Shown here: piece by piece, positions 46,330 to 56,999 of the stretch
Position numbering within the stretch: the stretch's first letter is position 1
Layout: every line of letters begins with the position of its first letter
From: Tanypteryx hageni
Taxonomy: Eukaryota > Arthropoda > Insecta > Odonata > Petaluridae
Assembly (NCBI GenBank): GCA_028673005.1
Contig: CM054115.1
Coordinates: 108,702,672-108,766,671, forward strand
Length of the DNA: 64,000 nucleotides
Reading direction: 5' to 3'
Notes under the pieces: model-generated
Told to the model about the DNA's origin: nothing
The model's database searches: none
The model's input: only the letters and a program-made list of their open reading frames with translations
Program-made: the position numbers and the translations under genes

Positions 46330-47760
46330 TGAAAAAAATTTGAACCGTTTCACTCACGAATGATGTTAGTATTTTTCTGTTGTGATAGTGCCTGAAGCAT
46401 TCTCCTTTGTGAAACAGAACCTTGCAAAAGGAGCTGATGCACCTCGTTTCTTTCCTCAGTTTTTAGTAGCACATAGTCGACACATACTTTATGATTATTT
46501 CTTTTTTCCTTTGCCCACTATTTTCTCCAGGTTATGCTTCCTCAGACCACCTGATGTCCTACAAGGGTGATCCTTGTGAGGGGCTCGTTGAGTCAGCTTT
46601 TCTTTTTCCTCTGAAGCATCAACACCTGAGGACTCATTTTTTTCTGTTGAATTTACAGCCCAAGCTTTCACAACTTGAGAACAAATTTTTTGTATATAAT
46701 GTTGTTAGATGGGTTTAAAGTTTTATGCACTTTAAATGAATCTACAAGGCCACAGTTTATTCGCCATAGCATGACTTTTTTTGGTCCATTTTATAGTCTT
46801 TCTCGAAATTGAATAGTATGACAGGTGCATATCTGTCTTATCAACTCCTTTCATGTACTTATTATATTTATGGTTTCTTTTCTTTGTCTCTAGTCCATCT
46901 ATTCGCTTTTTTCATTCATGCTGGCATCATGTATAGTTATTACCATTCTTACCTCCCTTTTGTCTTTCCGTACAACTAGTAACACTTCACCTTTGCTACA
47001 ATACGTATAGTCACCTTTTTTCATTTATTTTATTTCATTTTTAAATGCAATGGGTAGGTCCCTATTAGTCCTACTGGTTCCACAAACTCTAGTTAGCCTA
47101 CTTTCCAGAATGAAAATAGCCTTATAGTTTCTTGGTTGTGTCTGTCTGTCCGTCCCCCCCTATTAACTTTTGAACCAATGGACCGATTTTCATGACACCT
47201 GGTGGAAATCTCTTGCTACATGGGCCAAGCTCTCGAGGATAGTTTTTGCTGCGAAGATTGAAGTACCAGGTTTGATTCCAGGAACTATCCTTCCCATTTG
47301 ATTTGCATGGGAAATCTGAAATCCATCACACAGGGTAATTTTCTCTTAAACATTAAAATATCATAGAATTGTAATATCGAAGCAAGTTTTGTACTATTCT
47401 CTAAGGAAAGGAATGAAGATTTTAGTTTTTACCGTAGAATTTTGCTTATTGATTGTATTTGTTAGAATTTTGCATAAATACTGGTGTTTTTGCAGTTTTT
47501 ATCACTCATTATGAAGTGTTGCCATAGCAACAACTATTGTTGGACTTTTATTTGGTATAGTCTAATACATTTTTGCCAAACAAATACGCATGATGAATTT
47601 AATATTCCGTTTGAATGTATTTGTAATATTTTATAATGCTAAATTATGAAATTTGGGAACACAAAAAGCAACATATCTGCAGTGATTTTAAGGCTATTAA
47701 AGGCAATATAAGTATTAAATAAATGATTAAATGGAAAGTAGGCATTATAAGGTCTCTTTG
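46330..47760. other. Mostly unassigned DNA; repeat-like block at 47140-47330
   Basis: The block GTCTGTCTGTCCGTCC followed by TTGAACCAATGGACCGATTT resembles a frequent interspersed repeat of arthropod genomes. A 62-codon + frame at 46382-46570 has no recognisable domain. Confidence 0.35.
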
Positions 47761-47769
47761 GATCATCTT

Positions 47770-48600
47770 GTTTTCTTCTTCAGAAGGTTTTCTGTTATTT
47801 GTACACTATTATAGTAATTTTCCTGATATACATGATGCCAGAGATTTAAACATGGCTCCAAAAGGGAAAAGATAGTTTCCTCCAATTTTTACCTTCTACT
47901 GTGTAAATTTCAAAGTTGCATATATATCCTGTTTCACTTTCACATAGCATTCGAGCTAATAATCCATATTTCACCAATTATCCTGGATTATACATTCTAA
48001 ATCTAAGCCTATCTCTCCAAGGTATAATTCCTTCATCAAGAGATAACTCCTGCTTGGGCTTATAAATGATTTGAAAATTTTCTAATATGAACATTAAAAC
48101 TGGCCTTATTTAAAAAAAAAAACTATCTGTTGTGTCCGTCATCAGTTCATCGTCTTTAAAATGCCAAGCATTCCAAATTTATTTGTACTCATTAAATTAC
48201 CAAAAATCAGTATCACAATAAAAGATTCTTTGCTCCAATACTCTTTGATCATATCTTTTCTAACCTATCCCATTAATATCAATATAGCTAAAAATCTTTT
48301 ATTTTCTAATATGGTAGCATCTAACCACTTTCTCGTTTTAGGTGATTGTTTATATTTACTCACAGTCAGCCTACAGTAAAAATTTGTATCATTGCACATT
48401 CTCTCGAACAGGACATCACCAAGAAAAAGGTTCACTACTTCCGAAATACTTTTGCAATTATCTGGCTTATGTATAACACCTTCCATCCCCTGAAACTCCT
48501 CTAACACTCTTGATGTTGCAAACCTCCAATATCCAGAACAGGACATTTCATCTGTGCTTCAAAAATGAAGACTTGCTACTCCCTCAGAAATATTAGTCTC
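47770..48600 (-). pseudogene. piggyBac-type transposase relic (copy 1)
   Basis: From higher to lower coordinates the minus strand reads: VLEEFQGMEGVIHKP; SISEVVNLFLGDVLFERM; KTRKWLDATILENKRFLAIL ending ILMG; DMIKEYWSKES, LIFGNLMSTNKFGML; KPKQELSLDEGIIPWRDRLR with a catalytic D; FRMYNPG, KYGLLARMLCESETGY; and HHVYQENYYNSVQITENLLKK. This is the block order of piggyBac transposases. In the last block the expected catalytic D before NYYNS is a glutamate (QENYYNS). Stops and frameshifts occur between blocks. The Cys-rich C-terminus is not seen. Confidence 0.8.
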
Positions 48601-48609
48601 TCATATGAT

Positions 48610-49690
48610 AAAAATCTGTATTCCACATAGATAAAGAAGAGTGAAAACCTTCGTAATCATAGAATAATGAATTCCTAACATTATTCAGAAAATATGATAC
48701 AAAATGTAAGCAACAAACACACTGGATCAAATGTGTCTCAATGAGAAAGGTTTATACAAACGATTACCTTCTATCAATAAAAGCAATAGAAAAATTTTAA
48801 CAAAAATATTTTTATTATGCAGCAAAAACCTCACCAATTATTTATAGTTTAGAAAAAACCATTAGCAAATAAATTTCCCCATAAAAAAGTTAAGATAAGT
48901 ACCAAAAAGCTTAAATTTCCATGCCAGTTGTCGATGCTCGGTTGCAAAAACATGGAAATCTCTGTGACCGGTTGCTAACGTGTAAAGAATGTCCCTTTTG
49001 CACATCATGTGTAGTATGTTCGCTTAATGGTGGCGGCAGACAAGGCACTCTCACGGAAGGACGAGTCCATCCTTGACGAGACTGCCTATAGGGGAGGCCA
49101 TGTTTAGCCGTGGGCAAAAGCTGTGCCACCTATTCTCCGAACTATTAGTCCGAACCCAAAATGTGCTACTGCACATGGTTATGATGTCAACTTTCCCCTT
49201 AAGGGTTCCAATCCGAAGTCTTTCCCTTCCCCTCTCACGTATCGCTGAATGCCACCACTAAACAAACGAGCAATACTGTACCGTCTGTCTAAAACATATC
49301 ATGTAACCATGAAATGGTTAAACATGTTGAGAACAATGAGTTGTTAGTAGAAAGTTAACAGAGCCATGAACACTTCTGTGAACGCAAGTTCATGAGTTGG
49401 CATTACTAGAAATCAAATACAACAAACAAATCATTTCTTGCGCCAGTTACTGTATAATTAATGAAAATCTAATGTAACAGGGGCACATAAAACATTTATT
49501 TTGACTGCAATCCACCACTACTGAAAAAGTGCTGTGTAACAAATGTGCGTGACAGTCATCTACACAGTATTTTTTCTGCACTATTTCAGCACCAAGTCAA
49601 GGCAATGATAACTCAAATCATCGACGATGTTAATTCGAATATGGGTCATAATTTCTGAATGACATTAACGTGAATCAACATTAATGGAGG
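48610..49690. other. Unassigned DNA
   Basis: No convincing gene or element is seen. A mixed-composition patch at 48950-49250 holds short frames without recognisable domains. Confidence 0.35.
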
Positions 49691-49693
49691 TGA

Positions 49694-49755
49694 TTAAAGG
49701 TAAGGTACTCCTTTAGCCAAACAATTGTTTGGCTAAAGGAGTACCTTACCTTTAA
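49694..49755. repeat. 62-bp perfect palindrome, copy 2
   Basis: The 31-bp arms, starting TTAAAGGTAAGGTACTCC, are perfectly complementary with no spacer. It is followed by TAATAATCTGAGCCAAAG and AGCTACCAAC, as at 7290-7326. Against copy 1 each arm differs at positions 6, 11 and 29; the first two differences are matched by complementary changes in the opposite arm. Confidence 0.97.
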
Positions 49756-49799
49756 TAATCTGAGCCAAAGTTATTGAGCTACCAACAATTAGTTTTTGA

Positions 49800-50905
49800 T
49801 TTTAATGATGGATCTTCGGAAGATAATGTTCATGTATAGGAGCATGATACAGTGACTGAAGTAAGTGAAGAAAGAGCTAAGATGGAAGAACCTCTCTTCA
49901 TTGGTAAAGTCAACATAACAAAATGGAGTAAAGCAGAACCAGAACATAATGTAAGAATCCCTAGGCCTAACATTGTTTCTTAAACTCCTAGCTTCAAGAC
50001 TAAGAAAGAAGCCAAAAAAATCCCAGTAAACTGTTTTAGGATTAGGTATGTTTGATAAACAAAATTGGTGTTATAATTTATACTGTAAATTGCACAAATA
50101 TTTAAATACATGAAGTTGTCCCAAATTATGCAAAAGGGATACAAAGCCTACCAATGAGTTAGAAATAGTGTCTTATTAGGGTTCTAATTTTTGCAGGTGC
50201 TAGTAGATATGGATGACAAAATATACAAGATTTATGGGATCAAAATGGATTGTGTTGAAATATTTTACACCATGAATTATCAAAGACTTAAGTTTCACAG
50301 ACAATGCCTTCACTATGACAATGTAAATGAGAGAGTTGAAAGGAAAGAAATTGATAAATTAGCACCAATACAGAAGGTTTTTCAAGTGATCTGAAATTTC
50401 AAGAGCAGTACACAACTGCAGAGCATGCAATGGTGGATGAACAATTGGGTTGGATTTTGGGTAACATGTTTCTTTTGCCAATATAAACCAAGAAAAACTG
50501 CAAAATAAAAATATTTGCTCTTGTAGATTCGATGATGCTTTACACCTGTGGTGGGAAACCTTTTCTACATGATGGACCTTATCGGTGGTTGCAAAATATT
50601 TGGTGGGCTGCATTGCAAGTTGTCAATGCTTTGGCAGGCCAGATTAGACTTTAAATCAAACATTAAGTAGATATTCTGAGGTATTCTGTCCGTGAAAATC
50701 AAGTCTAAATTAGGTTTTTAGGGTTAACATTTCAATCTCAAGTGTTTTATTGTCAGTTTATGGCTATCCTCTTCATCATAGCTTCGTGGGCAGCATAAAA
50801 TGCTCTCAGGGGCTACATGCGGCCCACAGCCCATAGGTTGCTCACCATTGGTTTACACCCTACATTTGGAGATTTTCTAGACCAGTGTTTTTCAAAGTAC
50901 AGGTC
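49800..50905 (+). pseudogene. piggyBac-type transposase relic (copy 2), with a hAT MITE inside
   Basis: The + strand reads NITKWSKAEPEHNVRI and RPNIVS (N-terminal block); then, after an apparent deletion of the central N-terminal half, CVEIFYTMNYQRLKFHRQCL, HYDNVNERVERKEIDKLAPI, a stop at 50392-50394, YTTAEHAMVDEQLG with a catalytic D, and KIFALVDSMMLYTLHLEIF with the next D (VDS). The last block is only readable when the MITE at 50547-50851 and one copy of its target duplication are set aside. The order matches piggyBac transposases. The copy is inactive through deletion and stops. Confidence 0.8.
50547..50851. mobile_element. hAT-type MITE, 305 bp, with 8-bp target duplication
   Basis: TTTACACC stands directly on both sides (50539-50546 and 50852-50859). 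The ends are TGTGGTGGGAAACC and, inverted, CCAATGGTGAGCAACC, close to the CAGTGGTGGGCAACC pattern of hAT MITEs. It interrupts the piggyBac relic inside the VDSMML/YTLHLE block. The 8-bp duplication is the size expected for hAT. Confidence 0.85.
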
Positions 50906-51637
50906 CAGACCGAATACTGCGTTGCAAGGCTCATAGGGAAAACGTTAGCATTCAAAGCATTACCTGCTGCAATGTATTAAAAAGGAGAAGGATTGAAATT
51001 CTATCATTTTTTTCTCCATACGAACTAAGCAAGTTGTACTTTAGGAGAAAATTGAATTTAAAAAATTCAATGGAAACATATTTTAAGGTCCCCTGAGTAT
51101 GTTTTCACTATTTTCTCGATGATGTCTGTGTGTTTATGTGACTGGAATTTTGTAGGTGCTATAACTAAAAACTAATTATCAGACCAGTACCAAACTTTGT
51201 ATTTAAGATTTTTATTAGTAATTCAAGATCTCATAAGCATTTGTCTGAAACACTAAACTTTTTCAGCATGTTTTGCCACTGTTAGTTAAATATTTGTGTG
51301 GAAACAACTACACATCATTTTGGTATTTAAGACTCTGTAGAACCTCTCTTCTCAACATGATCATTCATACTTTACAGTAAAAATTAAGAATTATATAAAT
51401 GAAATGTCTAATTCTCCACTTGATCTGCAGGATTCTGAAATGTTTTAATTTGTATAATATTGTTGTTGGCAGAAGCTGCATGAGCTGATCGGGATATCGC
51501 AATAGAATTCCCAATTGTGATGAAACCAGCTTGTTTTGGAATAAAATGCAAAATCATTCCTACATACCTGCCAAATTTCAAATATGAAGAATCGTGAGAT
51601 TTGTTTCTATTGCCTCACCTCAAAACTGATTTTCCAG

Positions 51638-51790
51638 ACATTCATTACCGACATGCCAGCATGTAAGAGCCTTCAAGCAGCACTGATGGACAACGCTGAT
51701 ACTCTACGTGAACCAATCTTGAATCTAGTTATGTCACCAGTAGGTTACGATGGTGGGATGATGTATGCCCTGCAGTACTCTTATGAGTGA
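51638..51790 (+). pseudogene. Exon-like segment inside the CATACCTGCC element; unidentified protein end
   Basis: TTTTCCAG at 51630-51637 precedes a 51-codon block to a stop at 51788-51790: TFITDMPACKSLQAALMDNA, TLREPILNLVMSPVGYDGG, MMYALQYSYE. It has balanced composition, no repeats, and an AATAAA 70 bp after the stop (51862-51867). It looks like the last exon of a host gene, or a captured or retroposed piece of one, within a transposon. I do not recognise the protein. It could also be the C-terminus of the element's own protein. Confidence 0.35.
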
Positions 51791-52513
51791 AGAAAATAAG
51801 CAATGCATCTGCATGATCAGCACAGCTATATAGCAAATTGTGTTCAATAATGAATGATGGGAATAAACATTCAGCAGGTATAATACCGTCATCTTTAGCT
51901 TTTTAATTGCAACCTAGTTTTTGATATTTTCTACGCACTTAACATTCTCTTAATGTTTCTTTGTTTGCATATGCTTAACAATATCTCACTCCCCGTAATG
52001 TAAAAGGAAATAATCGATCATGCACACACTATGTACAGAAAGTCACCTTTCCTGGGTTCTGTAAAAAATATAAACTCTTGCTAATACGTCTTCTTGAAAA
52101 TTTTGTCGTATTTTTTACCAACTTGAGGATATTACAGTAGAACCTGGTTAGTACATTCCTTGTTAGCACGTTTTCCTCTTTAGTACGTCATTTCTCAAGG
52201 TCCCGATTCCATTCCATTTAAATCCTTGTTAAAAATATTTGGTTAGCACGTCTTAAAATAACGACATTTCCTGGTTAGTACGTTCCATGAATCGTCACAA
52301 AAAAATGCGCCACTCCGTAACTTGCCTCTTAAGTAAAGGCGAAACAATAAAAATGCAGATGCAAGTTATAAATCATTAAAAACGGAATAGGTCTCTTAGT
52401 TTTATGATCATATAACAAATATGTTGGTTCTCATCGGTCACATCCAGACACAATCAGCATTTTCGTGACGTCACGTAAGAACAAATGACGGCTAATTAGC
52501 TGTAGTGCTGTAG

Positions 52514-52828
52514 ATGATCCATTCTCAAAGCAACAATATCACCGTCTGCCAGACCATGTCAATAGATGACATACATAAACAGCAGGTGGCAAAAAATGAA
52601 GATGGTGATGATGAAGAGGAACCAGAGCCAGAATCTATTCCCAGTTTGTCAAAAACAGCAGAGGCTATGGACATAGTATGCCAATACGTGACTAGTTTTG
52701 TGGTAGGAGATGATGTTATCAATTTAATTACAAAGTTGGACTCAAAAATTTATGAACTGGGGATTAAATATAAAAAAACAAGTACTGTGGACAAGTTTTT
52801 AAGTAAATGTAAAACATTTTCGTGATAG
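52514..52828 (+). pseudogene. C-terminal remnant of a Tigger-type transposase
   Basis: A frame of 103 codons carries IPSLSKTAEAMDIVCQYV, then a helical acidic stretch and TSTVDKFLSKCKTFS. Only the tail after the catalytic domain is left. The surrounding terminal repeats and TA target site identify the parent as pogo/Tigger. Confidence 0.6.
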
Positions 52829-52989
52829 TTCACCATTTAACCAGCCTTTGATTCGAAATATCATTTGGTATTCTATAGCTACTATAGCACAGCATAGGTA
52901 TCTATGGAATTCTTTAAATGGACCCAAGTTAATTAAAATACACCACCTTTTTGAACTTTGCGAATGATTGGTTATGGAAAACTGACACG

Positions 52990-53195
52990 AAATGTAATCG
53001 CGATCAAAATACGTGGCAGAAAATCTTAGGTTTACAAAATGATAGCAATTCTTTGATTTACCTTAAAAATTCTTAATAAAAAATGAAACCAAAAGAAGAC
53101 AAAACATTTCCGTAAATTATGTTCAAAATATGTACAAATGAAAACCTTACATTCCAAAATGATGGTGTTTCTTTAAATTTTAAACTAAAGTTTCA
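52990..53195. repeat. Inverse copies of the 57.6-kb minisatellite unit
   Basis: Read on the minus strand, GATGATGAAACTTTAGTTTA, then AAATTTAAAGAAA and CATCATTTTGGAATG match 57640-57685, and the preceding units (AAGAATTGCTATCATTTTG) match 57728-57746. This lies inside the pogo/Tigger derivative at 52135-53609. Confidence 0.65.
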
Positions 53196-54436
53196 TCATC
53201 GAATATAGTGGCATTGGTGGTGAATTTCAAACTGAGCTACCAAATAATTAAGTTGAGAGTTATCACATTTTTTTACTTTGAAAACTGCTAATAATGAGCA
53301 TTATAAATATAATAAGTCCTTTTCTAGGGTGCCAAAGTTTAAACTGAACTTCGAAACAAAAAAGAAGATGGAGTTCACACTTGTTGTCATCGCTAATGCA
53401 TGACACGAAATGCAAATAATTGGCGCGAAACAGAAGTAATGGTCGTAAAAAGTTTTGTCGCAAAGTGCAAATTCGTGAACAGCAAGCACGCGAAGTTCAA
53501 AAAGGTCGTGTAGTCTGTGGGAATGTATGTAAATTGCTTAGCACGTTTTTCTTGTTAGTATGTTAATTTGTCCTGTCCCCTGCAAAAATGTACTAACCAG
53601 GTTTTACTGTATTAATTTTTAAAATAAATGCACACCTCGTCAATACTAAAATTTACTAATTCACAAGACCATGCAGCTAATAGTGACACAATCAGATCTT
53701 GCTGCAATTACTTTTTTAATAGATAGTATATCGACCTCAAATCCGAATCTCATCATATTGCTTTAAATCAATTATATCTCTTGATGAAATACATAAATCA
53801 GTGACAACCAATATGGAACTACAGACAAGCAGTGAGATTTTTCTGCAAAGCGGCGGATTTTAAAATGAGAATTTAATAGAAAGAATGCAATTTCAAATAT
53901 AAGGAAAAATCGGGAGAAAAACTTGACTAATTGGGAGAGCGGGAAAATGGGTCAAAAATCGGGAGTCTCCCACTCAAGTTGGAAGAGTTGGCAGGTATGG
54001 TCCTAGATTTCTCAAGAAGAGCAAAAAGCACCAGAGTTTAAGGCTTTAAAAGATCAAATAACACTCCTTTTAGGTGGGACCAAATCTGGAGACTCTTTAT
54101 GTAAGCTAATGCTGGTTTATGGAGCAGAGAATCCCCATGCTTTAAAAGGTAAGAATAAATCACAGTTACCTGTATTCTGGAGATCCAAAAAGAAAGCATA
54201 GTTTACTGGTAAACTGTTTGAAGAATGGTTTGAAAATTGTTTCATTCAGCATGTGAAAACCAATTTGAGAGAAAAGAATTTGTGATTTAAAGTGGAACTT
54301 ATCCTTGACAACGTTCCAAGACATCCAGTTTCTCTTGTGGAGTGACATCCCAATGTCAAAGTAATATTTCTGCCACCTAACACCACACCACTATTACAAC
54401 CACTAGACCAAGGAGTAATTGCAGCTTTCAAAACTA

Positions 54437-55686
54437 CCATATTTCTCAGCATATAAGACACTTTTTTCCATAAAAATGACTCCCAAAATCAGCCTGCGTC
54501 TTATATGCCGAAGGTAAGATTATTACTGTTCTCAATACTGACACTAACGAACAAACTCATCCCCAAAATAGAATAATTGGCAGTCATTCATAGCAAAAAC
54601 AATAAAATATACATTATTAATAATTAATAGTGAAAATGTTGTTAATATATACAGTAATACCTTATGCAACGGGAATTCCAAGGATGCATTTTCATTATTG
54701 TTTTAATACATGTCTGCTCACAGTGAATATAATTTACAGGGCATTTTCGATGCTATAGTTCCTAGTGAGCCTGTTGAATGGCACGATTAATGCTACAGAA
54801 CAGTAAAATTCATGTAGATGTCATAAATACTTTATACGTATCTAGGATAAATAAAGTTACGTGTATTGAGATCGCAATGGCAACAAAAGTGAAAATATAT
54901 GCCTATGCTATTAATTATAAGCTTCAGGAGACTCAATATATACATGCCTATGCTATTAATTATAAGCTTCAGGAGATTCAATATGCAAAAATGCATGGAA
55001 ACCGAGCAGTAGCATGTCATTTCCCACTAAAAAAAGATTCATGAATGGAGAAAATGAGGAAAAACTGAAGCTGATGGGATAAGAGAAACATAGTCTTTGT
55101 AAGGTTGGTCTTAAATGGCCACAACTAAAGGAGGAAGTCATGGATAGTAGAACAGAGAAAGTTAGGTATTGCTGTATCAATCACAATCGTTATGTACGTG
55201 GCAAGAATGTTGCAGAAGAAAAAGGACTAGTTGGGCATACATATCGTTATTACACATGCATTCCATTTATTATTTATCCCATTATATTAAAAAATCATCT
55301 TGCACTTAAGTTTAAGTAAGTACTATTGGTAAAGGGTATTTTCAGGTGTGGTGTGTGAAGCGCGCTCAGACAGCCTAATTAATACGACTTCCGAGTTCAC
55401 ACAGGGCACATTTAGCTATACAAGTCTTGAAGCAATTATTTATGTTTTAGAACATCCTATTTATTTTCAAATAAATTTTATCTAAAACGTTATATTTAAA
55501 TGTTATCATGCTGTAATATTTTCTGTAAATGTTGCCAGATATGGACTTAATCATGGCTGGAAATGATACATGACGTGGCCCTTCCTAAAGACCTTGGTGA
55601 ACCAAAATACTTTTTTTCCTGAAAAATCTTCTAGAAACCAGGGTGCTACTTATATCCCAGTGCATCTTATATGCCAAGAAATATGG
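54437..55686 (+). mobile_element. TA-target element with CCATATTTCT ends, 1250 bp, inserted in the Tigger1-like relic
   Basis: The ends CCATATTTCTCAGCATATAA and, inverted, CCATATTTCTTGGCATATAA are followed inward by a GAC/GCAC block and flanked by TA (54435-54436, 55687-55688). Setting it aside with one TA joins AAAAC-TA-ATTACATC and restores KTNYIRQRF of the host relic. The interior has a decayed text (KLKLMG; LKWPQLKEEVMDSRTEKV, 55060-55170) resembling the second DNA-binding segment of pogo-type transposases. It is non-autonomous. Confidence 0.75.
54901..54990. repeat. 45-bp tandem duplication
   Basis: GCCTATGCTATTAATTATAA followed by GCTTCAGGAGA occurs twice in a row with period 45 bp (54901 and 54946) and one or two mismatches. 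Being a multiple of three, it keeps frame in a short open stretch, but the surrounding frame shows no domain. Confidence 0.9.
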
Positions 55687-56154
55687 TAATTACATCCGGC
55701 AGAGATTCAGCGATATCCTATGGGCAATCAACAATAATTCATCAATTACTGTTTATGAAGGAAAGAATTCATATAACATTCTGACATCCATTGAAATCAT
55801 TAAACAGTTATGGAACAGAGACAAAAATTCTAATATGAATGGCTTCTGGAAAAAACTTTGGCTTGAAGTTGTCCAATTGAAAGGTTTTCCTAACACTGGC
55901 AGCAAAATTAGCAGGATCATTGAATTGGCAAAAATTCAGGAAGACTTGGATAATGAGGAACTTGCAGAAATTTTACAGACAGGTGACAGTGATGAAGAAG
56001 ATACAGAGGATGAGGAACCTAACTTAACTGCAAAAGCCTTATCAGATATCCTTAAGATGGTAAACAAAGTAAAAGAGAAGGTAATGGATATCAACCAATT
56101 AACATGTTTAGAATGGGGCCAATTTTTCCAATTACTTCCTGGGAGCGGGCATTT

Positions 56155-56700
56155 GACATCTGTGAAATTATATTTACCAGTAGACAAGAAAAGTTTAATT
56201 CACTTTTGGGAATCATTCGCGTAATAATTATACACTTAACATCATGGTTCAAAACTAAAATTCAATAGTTCTCTAATTCGTTAAATAACAAGTCATTTGT
56301 ACGTATTCAGCATACAATTCAAACACGCATTCAGGCAAAGGTATAGTTTGTTCATTCATTGAAAAGGTTTGTTATTTGAAAGGAATGTAAGAAAATCATA
56401 AATAGAGAGTTTATGGCATAAAACCCTTGAAAGGGTAAATTCCGGCGACATGCCGTCATTCGTTTTGACATCTGCGAAATGATATTCGCCAATAGACAAG
56501 GGAAGTTTAGTTCTTCACTTTTGGGAATCGTTCGCATAATAATTGTTCAATGAACGTTCAACGCTCAAAAATAAAATTCAGTAGATCTTTACTTCATTAA
56601 ATAACACGTCATTTGTATGTATATGGCGTATAGTTCGAACTCACGTATTCAGTATAGGTATAGTTCCTTCAATTATTTAAAAGGTTTGTTACAAATTTTT
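56155..56700. repeat. About 310-bp tandem duplication at the end of the Tigger1-like relic
   Basis: TGACATCTGTGAAATTATAT, AGACAAGAAAAGTTTA, CACTTTTGGGAATCATTCGC and TAAATAACAAGTCATTTGTA (56155-56385) recur in diverged form at 56465-56700. The first copy contains the last codons of the transposase relic. Confidence 0.8.
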
Positions 56701-56859
56701 GTTTGAGAAAAATATCATTAAAAAAATGTATTTAAAAAAATAATACTGCATTAATGTTAATCTGGATAGTAAGTTTTCATTGAAAATTTTCAGTAGATAT
56801 AATTGTTTTATCTTATGCTTCATATGTATAAAAAAACATAGATAAATGTGTAAACTTAC

Positions 56860-56946
56860 TTTATATCCGAATTTAAGATGACTCCCGATTTTCGCAAGCT
56901 GAAATTCGGAAAAAACCTTTGTCTTGGATTCGGGTAAATATGGTAA
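56860..56946 (-). mobile_element. Single element end related to the CCATATTT group
   Basis: Read on the minus strand, CCATATTTACCCGAATCC and AAGACAAAGG, followed by a GAATTTCAGC hairpin-like block, resemble the ends at 54437-55686. No partner end was identified. Confidence 0.35.
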
Positions 56947-56999
56947 TTTGTTTGTTCATTTCTTTTCTAGTAATGTCAACTCATGAACACACATTTACA

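Larger units (their letters stand above)
52135..53609. mobile_element. Internally deleted pogo/Tigger element, 1475 bp
   Basis: The ends CAGTAGAACCTGGTTAGTAC and, inverted, CAGTAAAACCTGGTTAGTAC are flanked by TA on both sides. Inside, 52514-52828 (+) encodes an acidic stretch (DGDDEEEPEPES) and a tail YKKTSTVDKFLSKC, like the C-terminal end of Tigger/jerky transposases (K.TTI..FF.K). The catalytic and DNA-binding parts are missing, so it depends on a partner. Its right third carries the minisatellite-like sequence described at 53000-53200. Confidence 0.8.
51563..54000. mobile_element. MITE-like element with CATACCTGCC ends, about 960 bp net, inserted in the Tigger1-like relic
   Basis: The left end CATACCTGCCAAATTTC and the inverted right end (read inward CCATACCTGCCAACTCTTCC) are flanked by TCCTA at 51558-51562 and 54001-54005. 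It interrupts the Tigger1-like relic between NHS and ISQEEQ. A 1475-bp pogo/Tigger derivative (52135-53609) is nested inside. The superfamily is uncertain: a 4- to 5-bp duplication and these ends do not by themselves decide it. Confidence 0.65.
51480..56224 (+). pseudogene. Tigger1-like transposase relic split into three parts by two insertions
   Basis: Part 1 (51480-51562) reads NCDETSLFWNKMQNHS with the first catalytic D. Part 2 (54006-54436) reads ISQEEQKAPEFKALKDQITL, LLGGTKSGDSLCKLMLVYG, then VELILDNVPRHPVSLVE with D2 and FLPPNTTPLLQPLDQGVIAA with D3. Part 3 (55687-56224) reads NYIRQRFSDILWAINNN, NGFWKKLWLEVVQLKGF, KISRIIELAKIQEDLDNEEL and an acidic tail ending at 56224. The gaps are exactly the elements at 51563-54000 and 54437-55686. 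Setting each aside together with one target-site copy rejoins the protein blocks. Additional stops (54199, 54284, 54341) show the gene is dead. The N-terminal DNA-binding half is not recognised upstream. Confidence 0.85.

Noticed and set aside
46382..46570. Possible exon with KQNLAKGADAPRFFPQ
   Set aside because: No convincing acceptor/donor pair and no homology that I recognise.
50883..50910. hAT left end CAGTGTTTTTCAAAGTAC
   Set aside because: It looks like a hAT terminus, but no right end was found before the Tigger1-like relic begins.
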